Source of the DNA: Sisyra terminalis | Lineage: Eukaryota; Arthropoda; Insecta; Neuroptera; Sisyridae | DNA: 64,000 bases | Direction of reading: 5' to 3' | NCBI GenBank assembly: GCA_958496175.1 | Contig: OY292280.1 | Location: 9,548,001 to 9,612,000 of the forward strand | Part shown: one piece after another, positions 11,569 to 23,080 of the stretch | Numbering within the stretch: the stretch's first letter is position 1 | How the letters are laid out: each line of letters begins with the position of its first letter | Program-made: the position numbers and the translations under genes | The notes under the pieces: generated by a model | Told to the model about the DNA's origin: nothing | The model's database searches: none | Seen by the model: only the letters and a program-made list of their open reading frames with translations

Positions 11569-13059
11569 TTCATTTCTCAGTAAAAAATAGACCTAAATAG
11601 TTTTGGGTCTCAAAAATTGCACTTCAATTAATTATGAGAGCCAAAATTTGTTTGTATAGTTTTGAAATTAGTCATATTATTACTAAGTATAAAATAGGGG
11701 TTGATTTTTAAGAGATTCTATTGGAAAGTCGAGCATTGTGCAAAGCTTCAAATCACTACCCTAAATAAACTGTTATAGGTACATATGTACATTATTAGCT
11801 AAATATACCTTAAATATTATAGTTTTTAATGCTCGGGGTTGGGCTAGCGACCTCAAAACCAGCCCCACAGCCCAATCCCTTGGCAACGACATATACATAT
11901 ATCAAATGCACCCCATTCGATGAGGGTATTAAATCATAGTGATATCAAAACATTTTTTTCGTCGTTCTGCTCTCTTTTCTTTGGCTTTTTTAAATAAACA
12001 CAAACCACCCCGGGAGCGACACCCTTGACAATAAACTGAATTTGACGCTTTTGTAACGCCGAACAACCCCCAATTAATCGGAATGAAATTTACGTTATAT
12101 CAACCCCCATTAAGTTCGAGACACTTTAGACAAGTTGTAATGCAACGTTTTATAATTTGAATTTTTATTCGATTTTCGACAACCAATTGTGAATAGAAAC
12201 GACTTGCATTACACTTTTCCATCCCTTAATACGCCTGTATCGGCGCTCATGCATGTTTGTGCAATTTCTCACCCTTAAATATCGCTATCACATATCACAA
12301 TATTTCGATAGTTTACGGCCAGTCGCGAACAATTTCCGATAAAAATCTATTACTCTACAATAAAAAAAACATACCAACACAATGCACATCGAATGAAACC
12401 CTTGCAAGTGGCGATTCTATCTACCCCTATCCCTCGCATACATATCATACCAAACCCACCCTCGATGTGCCGCAATATCCTTAATCGAGGCTTCAGCACC
12501 AAATTTCTCAGCGGTTTTATACGTTTTATTTCGCACATTTACAAAAAGGCCTGGCAAGACTCCGTTTTATGGATTTATAAGAGGGTTAATTTATTTGATA
12601 AATCATTGTAAAACGTTGTAGTGAATATCAAATATCTTACAGTAAAACTACCCTAAACTAAACACACGATTACACGAAATTCTAACAAGGCAATAAATTC
12701 AAAACCACCATAAAAGTTCCCCAATGACGTCATAACAAGCCATTTACAACATAGTGACGTCATAATTTTATCAGATCCTATACTCTAGAATGGTACTCCA
12801 ATTGTACCTCCACTTGAAAACACCTTACAATTCATACTACCTCTTCAAAATAAACCCACTTTTCTTCATGTTAAAATACTGAGTAAATACCTGCAACTTC
12901 GTCTGTACATCAGCCTAATACACTACAGAATGGAGTATAGTATCGTCTCTTTGCACTAAAGTGTACATATAATTGTATAGGTATTCTGTCTTTCGTATGA
13001 CATAAACAAAGAGTCAACAGCATTTTCCCCCTTTTCCACAACACTATTTTTGCTTCTAT
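11569..13059. other. Low-repeat intergenic island
   Basis: Less AT-rich sequence, with blocks such as CACCCCGGGAGCGACACCC near 12008 and ATTAATC. No coding exon is recognised. The composition differs from the surrounding transposon debris, so this is a candidate regulatory region by inference only. Confidence 0.35.
12725..12762. promoter_or_regulatory. Pair of CRE palindromes
   Basis: Two full TGACGTCA sites at 12725-12732 and 12755-12762, 30 bp apart (about three helical turns), in the low-repeat island. CREB/ATF factors bind this site; use here is untested. Confidence 0.35.
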
Positions 13060-13330
13060 TCAAGAAAATAAATTAAAAATAATTAATAAATAATTAAATG
13101 TTTCATATTCATTGCTTCTTAGAATAATAAATTTAAAATTTCGATTGTTGATCAATTCACATACAAAATTTGTCACCCCTATTTTAGGGGTGAAATTTTC
13201 AAAAATTCTTTCTTATCGAATGCCTAGATCATACAAGAAATATATCCACCAAATTTCTCGTCCCTAAAATCAAAACCTTAGGCTATGCGTTGATCTATCG
13301 TCAGTCAGGACAAACGATTATATGGGATTA
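13060..13330 (+). repeat. Fragment of the CCGCGACTTCGTCTGCG repeat family (interior part)
   Basis: The run AAATTTCGATTGTTGAT... through TTTAGGGGTGAAATTTTC matches the interior of the element at 54255-55273 (around 54420-54560). Neither terminus is present here. Confidence 0.5.
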
Positions 13331-13389
13331 TATATTAATGGGGCCATAAAAATGGGCCAACAAAAATACAATTTCCCAAAGGTAACTTC

Positions 13390-15028
13390 CAAAGGTCGAT
13401 TTCGGATGTGAAATATGAGTTCGTCTTTACAAATGATCATAAAAAACTGAGGAAGATTTCTTGGCAATCGAAATACGTATCTGGGCAATACGTCACGAGT
13501 ATTTTTGTTTGATCTTCTGTTCAAATTTATGTTTGTGGTATGATTTTTATATATTATTATATTGAATTATACTACATAAATAGGACTGCAATATATCTTA
13601 TATATTATATACACAGTATAACTGCTCAAAGTCAGCGAAAAAATCTTATTTTCAATAAAACCAATAATTTCACTTAGAAGCATAATATTTTAAACCAAAA
13701 TCGATTTAACTTTTTTTGATTATCAAAAATTTATGATCTAATTTTTTGTACATAGTATGATTAACAAACTGTCCCTGGATAAGATGCTAACAGATAAAGA
13801 GGATTACACCTCGTAAGAGGATAAATCAAGCTAGAAATGATTTCCAGGATTTTTTTTAAGTGTCCGACCGAAACTTGTTTTTTCGACCGAAACCGGGGAC
13901 CCGAAGCCAATCATTTTTATTGTATCAAAAATGGTAGTACTCGACGCCAGTGCTCGTGGTGAGAAGTCCGGTACTACCATTTACGATACAGAAAATTCGA
14001 TTGATTTTGGGTCCCTTACAGTTAACTTACTTTTTAAATTTGCCGCCATTTTTTTGAAGTAAATCAATTTTTTTATTAGTTTACCGCAAAAGAAATGGCG
14101 GCAAATTTATAAAGTAAGTTACCTTTGGGAAGTTGTATATAAAGTCAAAAAATACTTTTGTCTTTATAACAGCTTAGTCTACGAACCGATTTTGATGAAA
14201 CTCGGTGCTTTGAAAGAAGAACTATTTGCTATTTCTAAGCCCCAAGTAATTTTCATTCTCTACAGTCCTATTCAAAAATTTGGCTATTCATATGGTTAAC
14301 TTTTATCATTTTAATGCTTACGATAGTTTGGCGACGCTAGAGTTTATAAGAAATTTGTAAATTTGAAAATAATAAAATTTTGTGATTTACAAAGTTCAAT
14401 ATTAAGTCAGCCATTTTGATATCAAGCTCTTTTGCGACTCTAGAGTTAATAAAAATCCGTAAATCGAGAATTTTTTGTTCATTTAAAAAAATTAAAAATT
14501 TTTACATTTAAATTAAAAACTTTGCTGCTACAAAACTAGAGCTTTAAGCGTCATCAAATCATATAAAAGGTCAAAACTGGGTTTTTCGACCGAAACCGGG
14601 GACCCAAAGTCAATCGCTTTTTCTGTATCGTAAATGGTAGTACCGGACTTCTCACCACGAGCGCTGGCATCGAGTACTATCATTTTCGATATAGTAAAAA
14701 TGATTGGCTTCGGGTCCCCGTTTTCGGTCGAAAAAACCAGTTTCGGTCGGACACTTAAAAAAAATCCTGTAAATCGTTTCTAGCTTGATTTATCCTCTTA
14801 GGGGGTGTAATCCTCTTTATCTGTTAGCATCTTATCCAGGGACAGTTTGTTAATCGTATTATGAACAAAAAATTAGATCAAAAATTTTGGATATTCAAAA
14901 ATAAGCTAAATCGATTTTGGTCTAAAATATTGTGCTTCTAAGTGAAATTATTGGTTTTATTTATTTATTGATAATTTTTTATGATCATTTGTAAAGACGA
15001 ACTCATATTTCATATCCGAGATCGACCG
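13390..15028. mobile_element. Large compound foldback repeat
   Basis: GGTCGATTTCGGATGTGAAA near 13394 has its reverse complement at about 15008-15028, and the arms 13656-14015 and 14580-14966 are near-complementary. Within each arm is a smaller nested hairpin (GGGACCC...GGGTCCC around AATGGTAGTAC...GTACTACCATT; 13896-14015 and about 14585-14720). The centre holds another inverted pair around TTTGCCGCCATTT (14025-14130). No protein frame is present. A hammerhead-like repeat (13447-13653) sits in the left arm only. Confidence 0.75.
13447..13653 (+). mobile_element. Penelope-like hammerhead repeat, single copy
   Basis: It begins at CTGAGGA (13447), followed by a damaged stem II, then TTGGCAATC, GAAATACGTATC, and the long family tail with TATTGTATAC-like and TATAACTG-type ends near 13630. 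Relative to the other arm of the surrounding foldback it is an extra segment, so it inserted after the foldback formed. Confidence 0.6.
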
Positions 15029-15765
15029 ATTGTTATCGATTTTTGGCGAATTTGAACGATCTTTCCCGATCACTAGAGGCTATACTCAAAGCTAATTGGA
15101 AATAGTTTTTTGTTTTAAATTAAACCCAATTATCATTGGTAAAAAAGTTCAATGGGGCAAACGGCATTAACGAGCAAGCTGGTGGTATGATGAAGGTCCT
15201 CGATTGAGACAAAGTATGGGGATGAAATGGCGTCGATTATGTTTGTTATCTATAAAACGAGAGACAATTATAAACGGTATCAGAAAATGCTCAGTGATGA
15301 TCACGAGCAGTTTACGACTTGTACCCAAGTCATTTACATTTTAATTGGCCGCTACTTGAATGTGTCGGGACGATGGGGGTTCGAAGGGGGTTCGAAGGGG
15401 TCGAGGTGGATGAAAAGTGTGGGAGGATATCATAGCTGGGGATGAGGTGGACGGGATGATTCGTTTGCGTCTGCTGGCGCTCATTTGCTATTTTATGCGC
15501 GCGTTATTGATTGCAACCCCTTGATAAATTCACAATAACACCACCAACCCCTCCACGAACCCCACACTGAATCGGAATGATGAGCCAAAACGGCACTATT
15601 CCGTAGATGGTCCTCTACAACAATCATTTTCTAAATTTCAGTGATTATGGAAAAACTACCCCTAATTCTAACAACATTTTTTTCTATAATCAACCCCCTA
15701 CTTACCCTTTTACCCAACCGAAAATTACTTAATAATATTTGCCGACTTTTGTAAGATGAAAAATC
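15029..15765. other. Low-repeat island, GC-richer
   Basis: Contains GGTGGACGGGATGATTCG and TTTTATGCGCGCG next to TTGATTGC (Hox/TALE-like core strings) near 15448-15515. No exon is recognised. A possible developmental enhancer by composition only. Confidence 0.3.
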
Positions 15766-16470
15766 AAAGCCTTCTGGAGACCGAATGGTCAAGGTGGCCA
15801 GAAAAAATGGAAGTGATCATTTCTTGGATTTACTGATTTTTATTGACCCTAGAGCCACTTAATAATGAGGTAGTTATATATTAAAAGGATAAAAGTTAAT
15901 CATATGAATAGCCAAATTTTTGAATAGGACTGTAGAGAATGAAAATTACTTGGGGCTTAGAAATAGCAAATAGTTCTTCTTTCAAAGACAGCAAACTAGT
16001 TTTTAATTTAAATGTAAAAATTTGTAATTTTCTGAAATGAACAAAAAATTGTCGATTTACGGATGTTTATTAACTCTAGAGTCTTAAAAATGCTTTATAT
16101 CAAACTTGCTGATTTTATTGAACTTCGTAAATCAAAAAAAAAATTCAAATTTACAATTTCTTATACACCCTAGAGTCGCAAAACTATATTAAGCATTAAA
16201 AGGATAAGAGTTAACCATATGAATAGCCAAATTTTTGAATAGGGTTGTAGAGAATGAAAATTACTTGATGTTAAGAAATAGCAAATAGTTCTTCTTTCAA
16301 AGCACCGAGTTTCATCAAAATCGGTTCATAGGCTAAGCTGTTATAAAGACAAAAGTATTTTTTCCACTTTATATACAATTTCCCAAAGGTAACTTACTTT
16401 TTAAATTTGCCGCCATTTCTTTTGCGGTAAACTAATAAAAAATTTAATTTACTTCAAAAAAAATTTCAGT
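15766..16470. repeat. Rearranged copies of the 14.0-14.6 kb inner repeat and SINE fragments
   Basis: 15766-15880 is a degraded SINE (GACCGAATGGTCAAGGTGGC, then TTGACCCTAGAGCC). 15890-16000 and 16195-16460 are reverse complements of 14045-14300 (shared strings AATAGCCAAATTTTTGAATA and TTTGCCGCCATTTCTTTTGC). Two partial copies in the same direction suggest successive local duplications. Confidence 0.6.
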
Positions 16471-16784
16471 TATAGTATAGGCTTAGGAGAATTTTAAGGG
16501 TAGAAACATGGTGCCTATGCAAATGCTTCAAAACTTGGCCAATCAAAAATTGTCCTCTATTGTAAAAAAAAATTGGGATTATTGGTTGCATTGCGAGATA
16601 CAATGAGAATGGATGAGCAAAATTGGGAGGGGGAGCAAATTTTTTTGCAATGTGTACAATAGTAACGACGCCACTGGATTTCACTTATATTTTTATCCAT
16701 CTAGAAAATTTTTCTCCCTTTCTGACATACTATAATATAATGTGTGAGATTTTAATTTAATTTAGGGCCCATTTTTGTGATAAA
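16471..16784. other. Spacer, nothing recognised
   Basis: AT-rich sequence; the weak minus-strand open frame 16466-16684 has no recognisable motif. Confidence 0.5.
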
Positions 16785-16945
16785 GCCTACTGGTGGCCGA
16801 GTGGTCTAGGTGACCGCTTCAAAACTGGTAGGTGTTAGATTTGATCCTCGATTCGAGTAAATTTTCGATATTTTTCGATTTCAGATTTGGTTTACCCTAG
16901 AGTCGCTAAAGACCTTAGTTGTTATAAACCAACAGTAAATAACAA
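16785..16945 (+). mobile_element. tRNA-headed SINE, copy b (best preserved head)
   Basis: TGGTGGCCGAGTGGTCTAGG is a good box A with D-arm-like context; TTTGATCCTCGATTCG contains a degraded box B. The tail holds TTACCCTAGAGTCGCTAAAG and ends in AATAACAATTAAAAAC. The head resembles Leu/Ser tRNAs. Confidence 0.75.
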
Positions 16946-17107
16946 TTAAAAACAAAAGCATTTGTGCAGTTCATAAACGATAGAAGTAAAACCTTCAAAA
17001 ATGTGAACCTCTAGGTATTGAGACCGAATGTAAAATTTTAAGAGCTGGATAGTTGTTGAGTTTAGTTATAATAATATTGATACGAATAAAGAAAAGTTGA
17101 TTTCAAG

Positions 17108-17302
17108 ACCTTTTTTTAGAGCATTTAATTTTCTTTTTTTTTCACAAATTTTTCTTTCTATTTGAATTCCGTAATTTCTTATAAAATTCCAAAGTTAAAA
17201 AAAAAACAATCGTGAAAAGATTCAAGTTCAAGGCTTGATTAACAGTCGGTGTGATGAAAATTTGCATTAAACCTTTTTTGTAGAACATTGCATTTTCTTC
17301 AA
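17108..17302 (+). repeat. Third, partial copy of the 10.85-kb tandem unit
   Basis: It runs from TAGAGCATTTAATTTTC through AACAGTCGGTGTGATGAAAA to TGCATTTTCTTCAAG, then diverges. It is missing about 8 bp before the AACAGTCGG block. Confidence 0.75.
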
Positions 17303-17423
17303 GTTGATTTCGAGTTTTCATTTTCGATAAATGATTTGAGAGGCATATGGTAACTGAAGTACGAAATTAAAAAAAAAATAGTTTCGTTTCGAGAAATAGG
17401 TATATCGTTGGCATACGAGTAAT

Positions 17424-17615
17424 TATGTCGAGTGGAAGAACCATGCAAAAAACATCAAGAAGGTATTTCCACCTTCAGCCAATCACAGCTGGATGATCGA
17501 AAATCAGTGGAAGAGCTATGAAGAAAACAGTGAGAGGATATTCCCACCTTCAGCCAATCAGCTGGGTAATCGAATAAGTGGAAGAACCAAGAAGAAAAGA
17601 TAGATAGGGCGTTCT
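17424..17615 (+). repeat. Imperfect ~90-bp tandem repeat
   Basis: GTGGAAGA(A/G)C occurs three times, with CCACCTTCAGCCAATCA twice about 86 bp apart, each with CAGCTGG and ATCGAA following. A short minisatellite-like array. Confidence 0.55.
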
Positions 17616-17654
17616 CACCAAATAGTTCTTTTATTTTTTGAAAATTGGAGCTGA

Positions 17655-17805
17655 GGCTACTGGTGGCTCAGTGGTCTTAGTGACCCCTCCAAAACTGATA
17701 AGTTTTGGGTTTGATTTTCGTATGAAGCAAATTTTCGATATTTTTCGATTTACGAATTTTTATTAACCCTCGAGTTAGTAGTTATAAAGCGACGGAAAAT
17801 AACAA
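17655..17805 (+). mobile_element. tRNA-headed SINE, copy c
   Basis: CTACTGGTGGCTCAGTGGTC (box A degraded), GGGTTTGATTTTCG (box B degraded), TTAACCCTCGAGTTAGTAG, then the AT-rich tail with TATAAAGCGACGGAAAATAA. Confidence 0.65.
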
Positions 17806-18628
17806 AGCTCATAAAAGTGTGTTGTTAACAATAAAAATCTTCACATTTACTAAAATTAAAAATTAATATTCCAAAATTCAATCACTCAATTATTAAAAGC
17901 GTCCCGGGTACTAAAAATAATTGAAAAGTAAATTTTTATGTGGTGTGACGAATAGGGGAAGTAGAACGAGATAGACGCATTGGCCAGACAGAGATAAACG
18001 AGTGGAGTGAATAAAACTATAAGCGATCAAATTATTTTATGAAATTTGATTCAATATATCTGTATGTACATTGTACATATAGAGAAATATAGATGGAGAG
18101 ATAGTAGCTGTTCGTCCCAGTCATGACGGCCGGGAAGATCGGGGAATGGGGCAAGGATGGTACGAATGATGGGATTACAACGTTATGACACTTAAGGGAT
18201 GTGCGCAGCATCTTTAGGGGTCCATATTATTAAAATACGCACATAAATAATATTTTGATACGGCAACCATCCCCTCCCAACTCCCGATCGTCCCGACTCA
18301 TCCCGGTGCCAGCATTTTCCATAAAGCAATTCCTTTGTAAGTTTTCAATTGGGATGCAGCGTGTTCCCTATTCATTCCAAACTCATCTCTAATACTGTTA
18401 ACGATTTATATTATTATAATTTAATATCGTATTAATTTTATGGATGTCATTAAGGAAATTTATTGGGAACAGTACGTTTTCCTTTAGGAATTGAATCTTG
18501 GATTTCTTTTTTTAAAAAAAATAATATTTATTCGATTCTTTACTAATATTGTTATCAATAAGGTGATCAATAAAGTGAATATTTACTGAAACGTTTCAGT
18601 GAAAAATTTTTAAATAATTATGCCCAGA
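17806..18628. other. Low-repeat island
   Basis: Around 18115-18330 the sequence is GC-richer (ACGGCCGGGAAGATCGGGG, CAACTCCCGATCGTCCCG). No exon or known motif; a possible regulatory region. Confidence 0.3.
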
Positions 18629-18777
18629 AACAATATATAAAATATATTGTAGTCTTATTTAATAAATATAATTTACAAAAATAAACTATAAACATAAATT
18701 AGAACAAAATTTCATGCAAATAAATTATTTACGTATTGCCCAGATACTTATTTCGATTGCCAAGCAATCATCCTCAG
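18629..18777 (-). mobile_element. Penelope-like hammerhead repeat, truncated, minus strand
   Basis: Read on the minus strand: CTGAGGA (18777-18771), bulged T, GATTGC-TTG-GCAATC stem II, GAAATAAGTATC, TGGGCAATACG, then the family tail to about 18629. This copy has a fully intact stem II, with one change in the stem III palindrome. Confidence 0.6.
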
Positions 18778-19512
18778 TAATCATTAAGTAGTATTGGGTT
18801 GCTCTGTGACTCGATGTTAGGATTCGATTCCAAATAATATAAATATTTATCCTGCAACTTTTAATAAATTTACGAAATTGATTGATTTTGTAGTAGATAC
18901 AATCCTTCCCCCTTACTCTCTAGTAGGGATACACGATATACTATTTGTTCCCGATCTGATGACGATTTTGATCTTAATGTTTATCGTGATTTACATCTAT
19001 GAGGCAGAATGTAGGTTTATTTAAAAAAACGATTTTTGTGGTGATCCTGGCAATTATCCAATTTTTGGCATCTAAGATCAAAAGCATGGGTCAGCTAGGC
19101 AATGATTCATAAACCCAAATACGTGGTTATGAATTGGAGTACTTTTCAATGAATATTACCGATGGAGTAAGACATTCCATTGAATTTTTTTTTGAATGAA
19201 TATCTTGTTATGTTTTTTGGAATTTCGGGAACGTTTGAGCTTCAATTCGGGACTTAGCTGTATAAATTTGCTGTTAAAGTTCCCCAATAAAGATTTCATG
19301 AAGTTGGAGAAACTGAAAATTGATTGCTTTGATCTAATTCCATTAAATAGACAGCAAAAACTTTTTATAAATGTTTGGTTTCACCGTTGAAATTGATATC
19401 AGGATAGACTTACTCCTTGATTTTCGCTCTTTGGAATAATTATTAATTTTCAGCCATGATTTTATGGAAAAATCCTAAAAACCTGAACATAAATCTTAAA
19501 AACCTGGTGAAA
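18778..19512. other. Intergenic, nothing recognised
   Basis: AT-rich; no gene, motif or repeat that I can place. Confidence 0.5.
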
Positions 19513-19757
19513 ATCACAAAACAGTTACGGAGTGATCCAAACTACTTGGTGACCACTGAGGATGATTGCTTGACAATCGAAATACGTATATGGGCAATAC
19601 GTCACGAATATTTTTGTTTGAACTTCTGTTCAAATTTATGTTTATGGTATGATTTTTATATATTATTATATTAAAATATACTACATAAATTGGACCTCAA
19701 TATATCCTATATATTGTATACACTGTATAACTGTTCAAAATCAGCGAAAAAATCTTA
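19513..19757 (+). mobile_element. Penelope-like hammerhead repeat with 5' extension
   Basis: Starts AATCACAAAACAGTTACGGA (also in the 33.8-kb copy), then GACCA-CTGAGGA, stem II GATTGC/ACAATC (one mutated base), GAAATACGTATA-TGGG and the full tail to TCTTAT. CCA before the core can pair with TGG after the presumed cleavage site. Confidence 0.65.
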
Positions 19758-20088
19758 TATTGATCTTTCTCCTCGTATGATGTATCTAGTTTTGACTGGC
19801 AATTCAGAAGCTTAAAGAACTTAAGAATTTAAGAAATTCCAGTACTTAAATTTCAGAAGCAATAGTTAAAGTGCTTCGGATCGAAAATCTGGATTCTAAG
19901 ACAGCAAAAAAGGAAGTATCTGGAAAACTATGAAATATGGTGATGTGATGTTAGAGAAGAATAGAAAAATTAAAGGGATAATTGAATCATAATCGTGGAA
20001 GTTGGAAAGTCAACAAAGAATGAACGATAATCTTTTTTATGACCAAAACAAAAGTTATTTGCATAGACCACATGTTTAGAAGAAAAAG

Positions 20089-21310
20089 ATTCATGAACAT
20101 TTTTTTTTTTACTAATTTTGTTTTTGCACCATCTGCCTCTTGACAATAATTGCAATATGTCACACTTACAACACTCGTGGGTAAGTTGTGTCCAATGACA
20201 CGATTAACATTAAAAATTATAGTTAAACAACATTAATAATATTCTAAATATAAATATAGTATAAATAGTAATCTTAAATATAATAACACTAACAACTAAT
20301 ATCACTAAAATCGGTCTGTCAGGTCAAGTATCGACACTCTTTTAAGATACTTAACATCCGCACTGTTATCAAGCAGATTCAAGTAGGGTGGTTTGGATGA
20401 TCATTAGGTCTTGTTTAATAGGTCCCCACCCTTCAAGTGATCACATCTTTCACATGTTCCCCCTGTAGGTCGTCGTGGATTCTAACATTATTTATGGTAC
20501 CATGGTCCACCGATTATTGTCCGCAAAACTTTGGATTGAAATCTTTATATTATTTCCACGTTTGAGTTGGATGCTAGGCCCCAAAGTTCCACTCTATAGG
20601 TCCAAATTGGTTGTTATTTTTGATTTGTATAGAACCAATTTGTTTTATATGGTCAATTGTGACCAATGACCAATCAGCCAATACAATTTTCCGTCTTTCT
20701 TGTTAAGCTGCTTTTTTTTTCTTTTATGTGTTTTGCCCAAGTTAACCAGGTACATTCCCAAATACTTGACATGATCCGTTTGGGGTACCTCTGTATTGTT
20801 GAGTATTACTGGCGGACAGCACGGATTTCGGATAGTGAAAGTAACTTGGACTGACTTCTTTTTATAAATAGTTATTTTCCACTTGTCAGCCTACCTGCAA
20901 TTATTAGAAGCCTTAGCAGGATCATTTCCTACTGCCATTAGGGCAGTGTCGTCCGTATAAGTATCCGTGATTACTCCTTCGATAGTCGGACGATCAGCCG
21001 TGTATATTAGATACAGTAGGGGTCCAAGAATACTTCTTTGTGGCACTCCAGCTCATTGCCTCTCCTTGGAAAGTCCTTTCTTTAAGGTAGGATTCAATCA
21101 AGGCTTATAAATTACACAGGTTGCCCCATTAGAAAAAAATGGCGCCGTACGAAGAATTTTGAAATTTGAATCAGTCTGAAGATATATAAGAACTTCTTCT
21201 GGAAACGCCACGTAGCGCATGAGGCCACCTGTGTATTTTATAAACCTTGGGATTCAATAACCTTATAGTGGTCTCTAGATGCACCCATTCTCAGTTTTAT
21301 TCATGAACAT
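20089..21310 (-). pseudogene. 5'-truncated jockey-type LINE insertion with poly(A) and 12-bp target duplication
   Basis: The insert is 20101-21298, between perfect copies of ATTCATGAACAT (20089-20100, 21299-21310). The plus-strand poly-T at 20101-20110 is its poly(A) tail. On the minus strand, decayed reverse transcriptase reads AGVPQRSILGPLLYLIYTAD, TYTDDTALMAV (the active-site box, with YTDD in place of FADD), VKYLGMYL, ELWGLASNSN and NLLDNSADVKYLKR with frameshifts and stops. These are in the order of the jockey clade RT C-terminus. Only the last ~1 kb of the element was inserted. Within it lies a separate 151-bp element (21099-21249). Confidence 0.8.
21090..21258. mobile_element. 151-bp inverted-repeat element with 9-bp target duplication (MULE-like)
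   Basis: Element 21099-21249 starts CAAGGCTTATAAATTACACA and ends with its near reverse complement (TGTGTATTTTATAAACCTTG). It is flanked by GGATTCAAT (21090-21098, 21250-21258). Nine-bp duplications are usual for Mutator-like elements. Removing it restores the surrounding jockey sequence. Confidence 0.75.
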
Positions 21311-21500
21311 GGATTATGTTATAGAAGAGAAACTGGAAAGTTCCAAGAAAAGAGGAAGAAGATGAATCGATTTCCTGGAATTATTAACGAATTTATCTGA
21401 AGAATTTTTACTAAGAAAATCAACACTGGAAGGAAGAACTCAACCACGCGGGAAATTTAATCAAAAGGCAAAAAAATTTCTAAAGGAATGGGGTGCTTGA

Positions 21501-22879
21501 AATGCAGGTTTCTTCCAGAGGTTACCATTTGTTAAGAATGTGAATATCGATATTTTTCATTCGAATACATAACAGTTGTGTGAGAATAAGTCGAAAATTT
21601 ATATTCAGGCATATTTTTTTTCCAGTTTCGAAATGATAAATTAGTGATTTCAATTGAGTTTCGTTCCAATGGAAATGAAGAAGTTTGACTAAGGGGTGAG
21701 TTATTCCTTTTCCCTTGTTCGTTGTTCTTTTCTTCTTTTTTTTTTTTAATAAATATGTCGTTATGTTTTGCTTAATATGAAATGATTTATAAATCTGTTT
21801 AGCTTCGATAAACAGATCGTAATTTATACATAGGCGGAGGGGTTGTTGGAGGGTTGGCGGGGGTTCAATGTGGCTCGGTGGAATTATAGAGTGGCGATAT
21901 ATAAAATCGAGGCAAATTTCATTAAAAGTTTTCGATGTGCTAAATGAGAATTATCGCTTAGTGAAAATTAATAATAAAAAAGGCCGAGAACACCTCACAG
22001 TACTGGCAAGGCATTCGACGTATGTGTCTCATAGGTAATAAAAAAGTTTCGTTTCTTTCGCGTTTAATATTAAGATTAAGTTTGTTTTGTAATTGATTCG
22101 CGCTGTACGAAACGTGCAAAACAGTACGCTACCCTACAACACACCCTCCCCCCTCCCCAACCCCCACCGCATTCTCCCACCACCGATCACGGACGCCATT
22201 TTTCCTACAACCCCCACCCAACCCCAACTCCCACGCACATCGAGTCACTCGTTCACAATTATTGCTTATTATTCAAATTTGTCAAACACTTTCGTGACAT
22301 AAGTTACAAAAGCTTTTAATTTAAGTGTATGATTTATTTGCAATACGAAAACAGCGAGACATTCATCCCCACCACTCAACCCCACTACTACGCCGCCAAC
22401 CCCACCCCCCCACTACAATACTTTCTTTTTTTCAGTAGATAACCCAAAAAAATGCCAACAATTCCCTCATTTACTAGACATTCACTTGATAAACAATGAA
22501 TTTTTGCTCACTTTATTGTAACGCCATGTCTGACTGTTCGGTTCAAGTTGGCACAAAAACGACTCATTGATTTTCGATAAAATTTAATAGAATTAAAATA
22601 GAGACTACAAGACGAAATGTGCTTTTTGTTCCATTAGAATACGACATGTAACAGCTGAGATATGGCGAAAAATCTACTACCATGAATACTTGAAATCAAT
22701 GGCGGCAAATTTTCCTAACCTAAAATATTTTATTTTAATATCATATTACCTATATCCGCCTTAAAACAAATTTGACATTAAATAAATTATCTTTAAACTA
22801 CTTATATTTATTACATATAAAGTAGATGCCGATAAGAAAGCCAACCAAAAATTCACAGTAAAAATAAATGACATATTTA
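21501..22879. other. Intergenic with low-repeat island at 21830-22450
   Basis: 21830-22450 is low in repeats, with C-rich stretches (CCCTCCCCCCTCCCCAACC near 22145; CCACCCCCCCACTAC near 22405) and GCGATATATAAAATCGAGGC. A candidate regulatory region; no exon is found. The segment 22880-22903 is a minus-strand scrap of the hammerhead repeat (ATACGTTT-like to GATTGCCAAGC). Confidence 0.35.
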
Positions 22880-22939
22880 AACGTATTTCGATTGCCAAGC
22901 AACTAAAAATACAGATATCTTAATATCTAATACTAATCA

Positions 22940-23080
22940 AATTGTCGCTTTATAACTACTAAGGTCTTTTAGAGAGTTAGTCATCGAGAAATATTAAAAC
23001 TTTGCTCGATACAAGCATCAAACCCACTACCTACCAGTTTTAGAGTGGTTAGCTAGACCACTCGGCCACCAGTAGGCTAC
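22940..23080 (-). mobile_element. tRNA-headed SINE, copy d, minus strand
   Basis: The reverse complement begins CTACTGGTGGCCGAGTGGTC (perfect box A context), followed by CTAACCACTCTAAAACTGGT and GGGTTTGATGC (box B altered), then the family tail to AAGCGACAATT. Confidence 0.7.

Larger units (their letters stand above)
19784..21500 (+). pseudogene. Dead LINE (ORF2 C-terminal region), split by a later insertion
   Basis: In 19784-20088 one frame reads KIWILRQQKRKYLENYEIW then, with stops, further decayed protein; 21311-21500 continues with DYVIEEKLESSKKRGRR and ends at a TGA near 21500. If 20101-21298 plus one copy of the ATTCATGAACAT duplication is removed, the frame runs straight across (RKRFMN-MDYV). 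The pattern ETWxLRQQ...RRMLRI...LGHI.RG matches the post-RT region of many insect LINEs. Several stops show it is dead. Related remnants: 23340-24560. Confidence 0.65.

Noticed and set aside
16785..16860. A functional tRNA-Leu or tRNA-Ser gene
   Set aside because: Boxes A and B are present, but the acceptor stem does not close, the anticodon arm is not paired, and the same head occurs with a common tail in several copies: a SINE.
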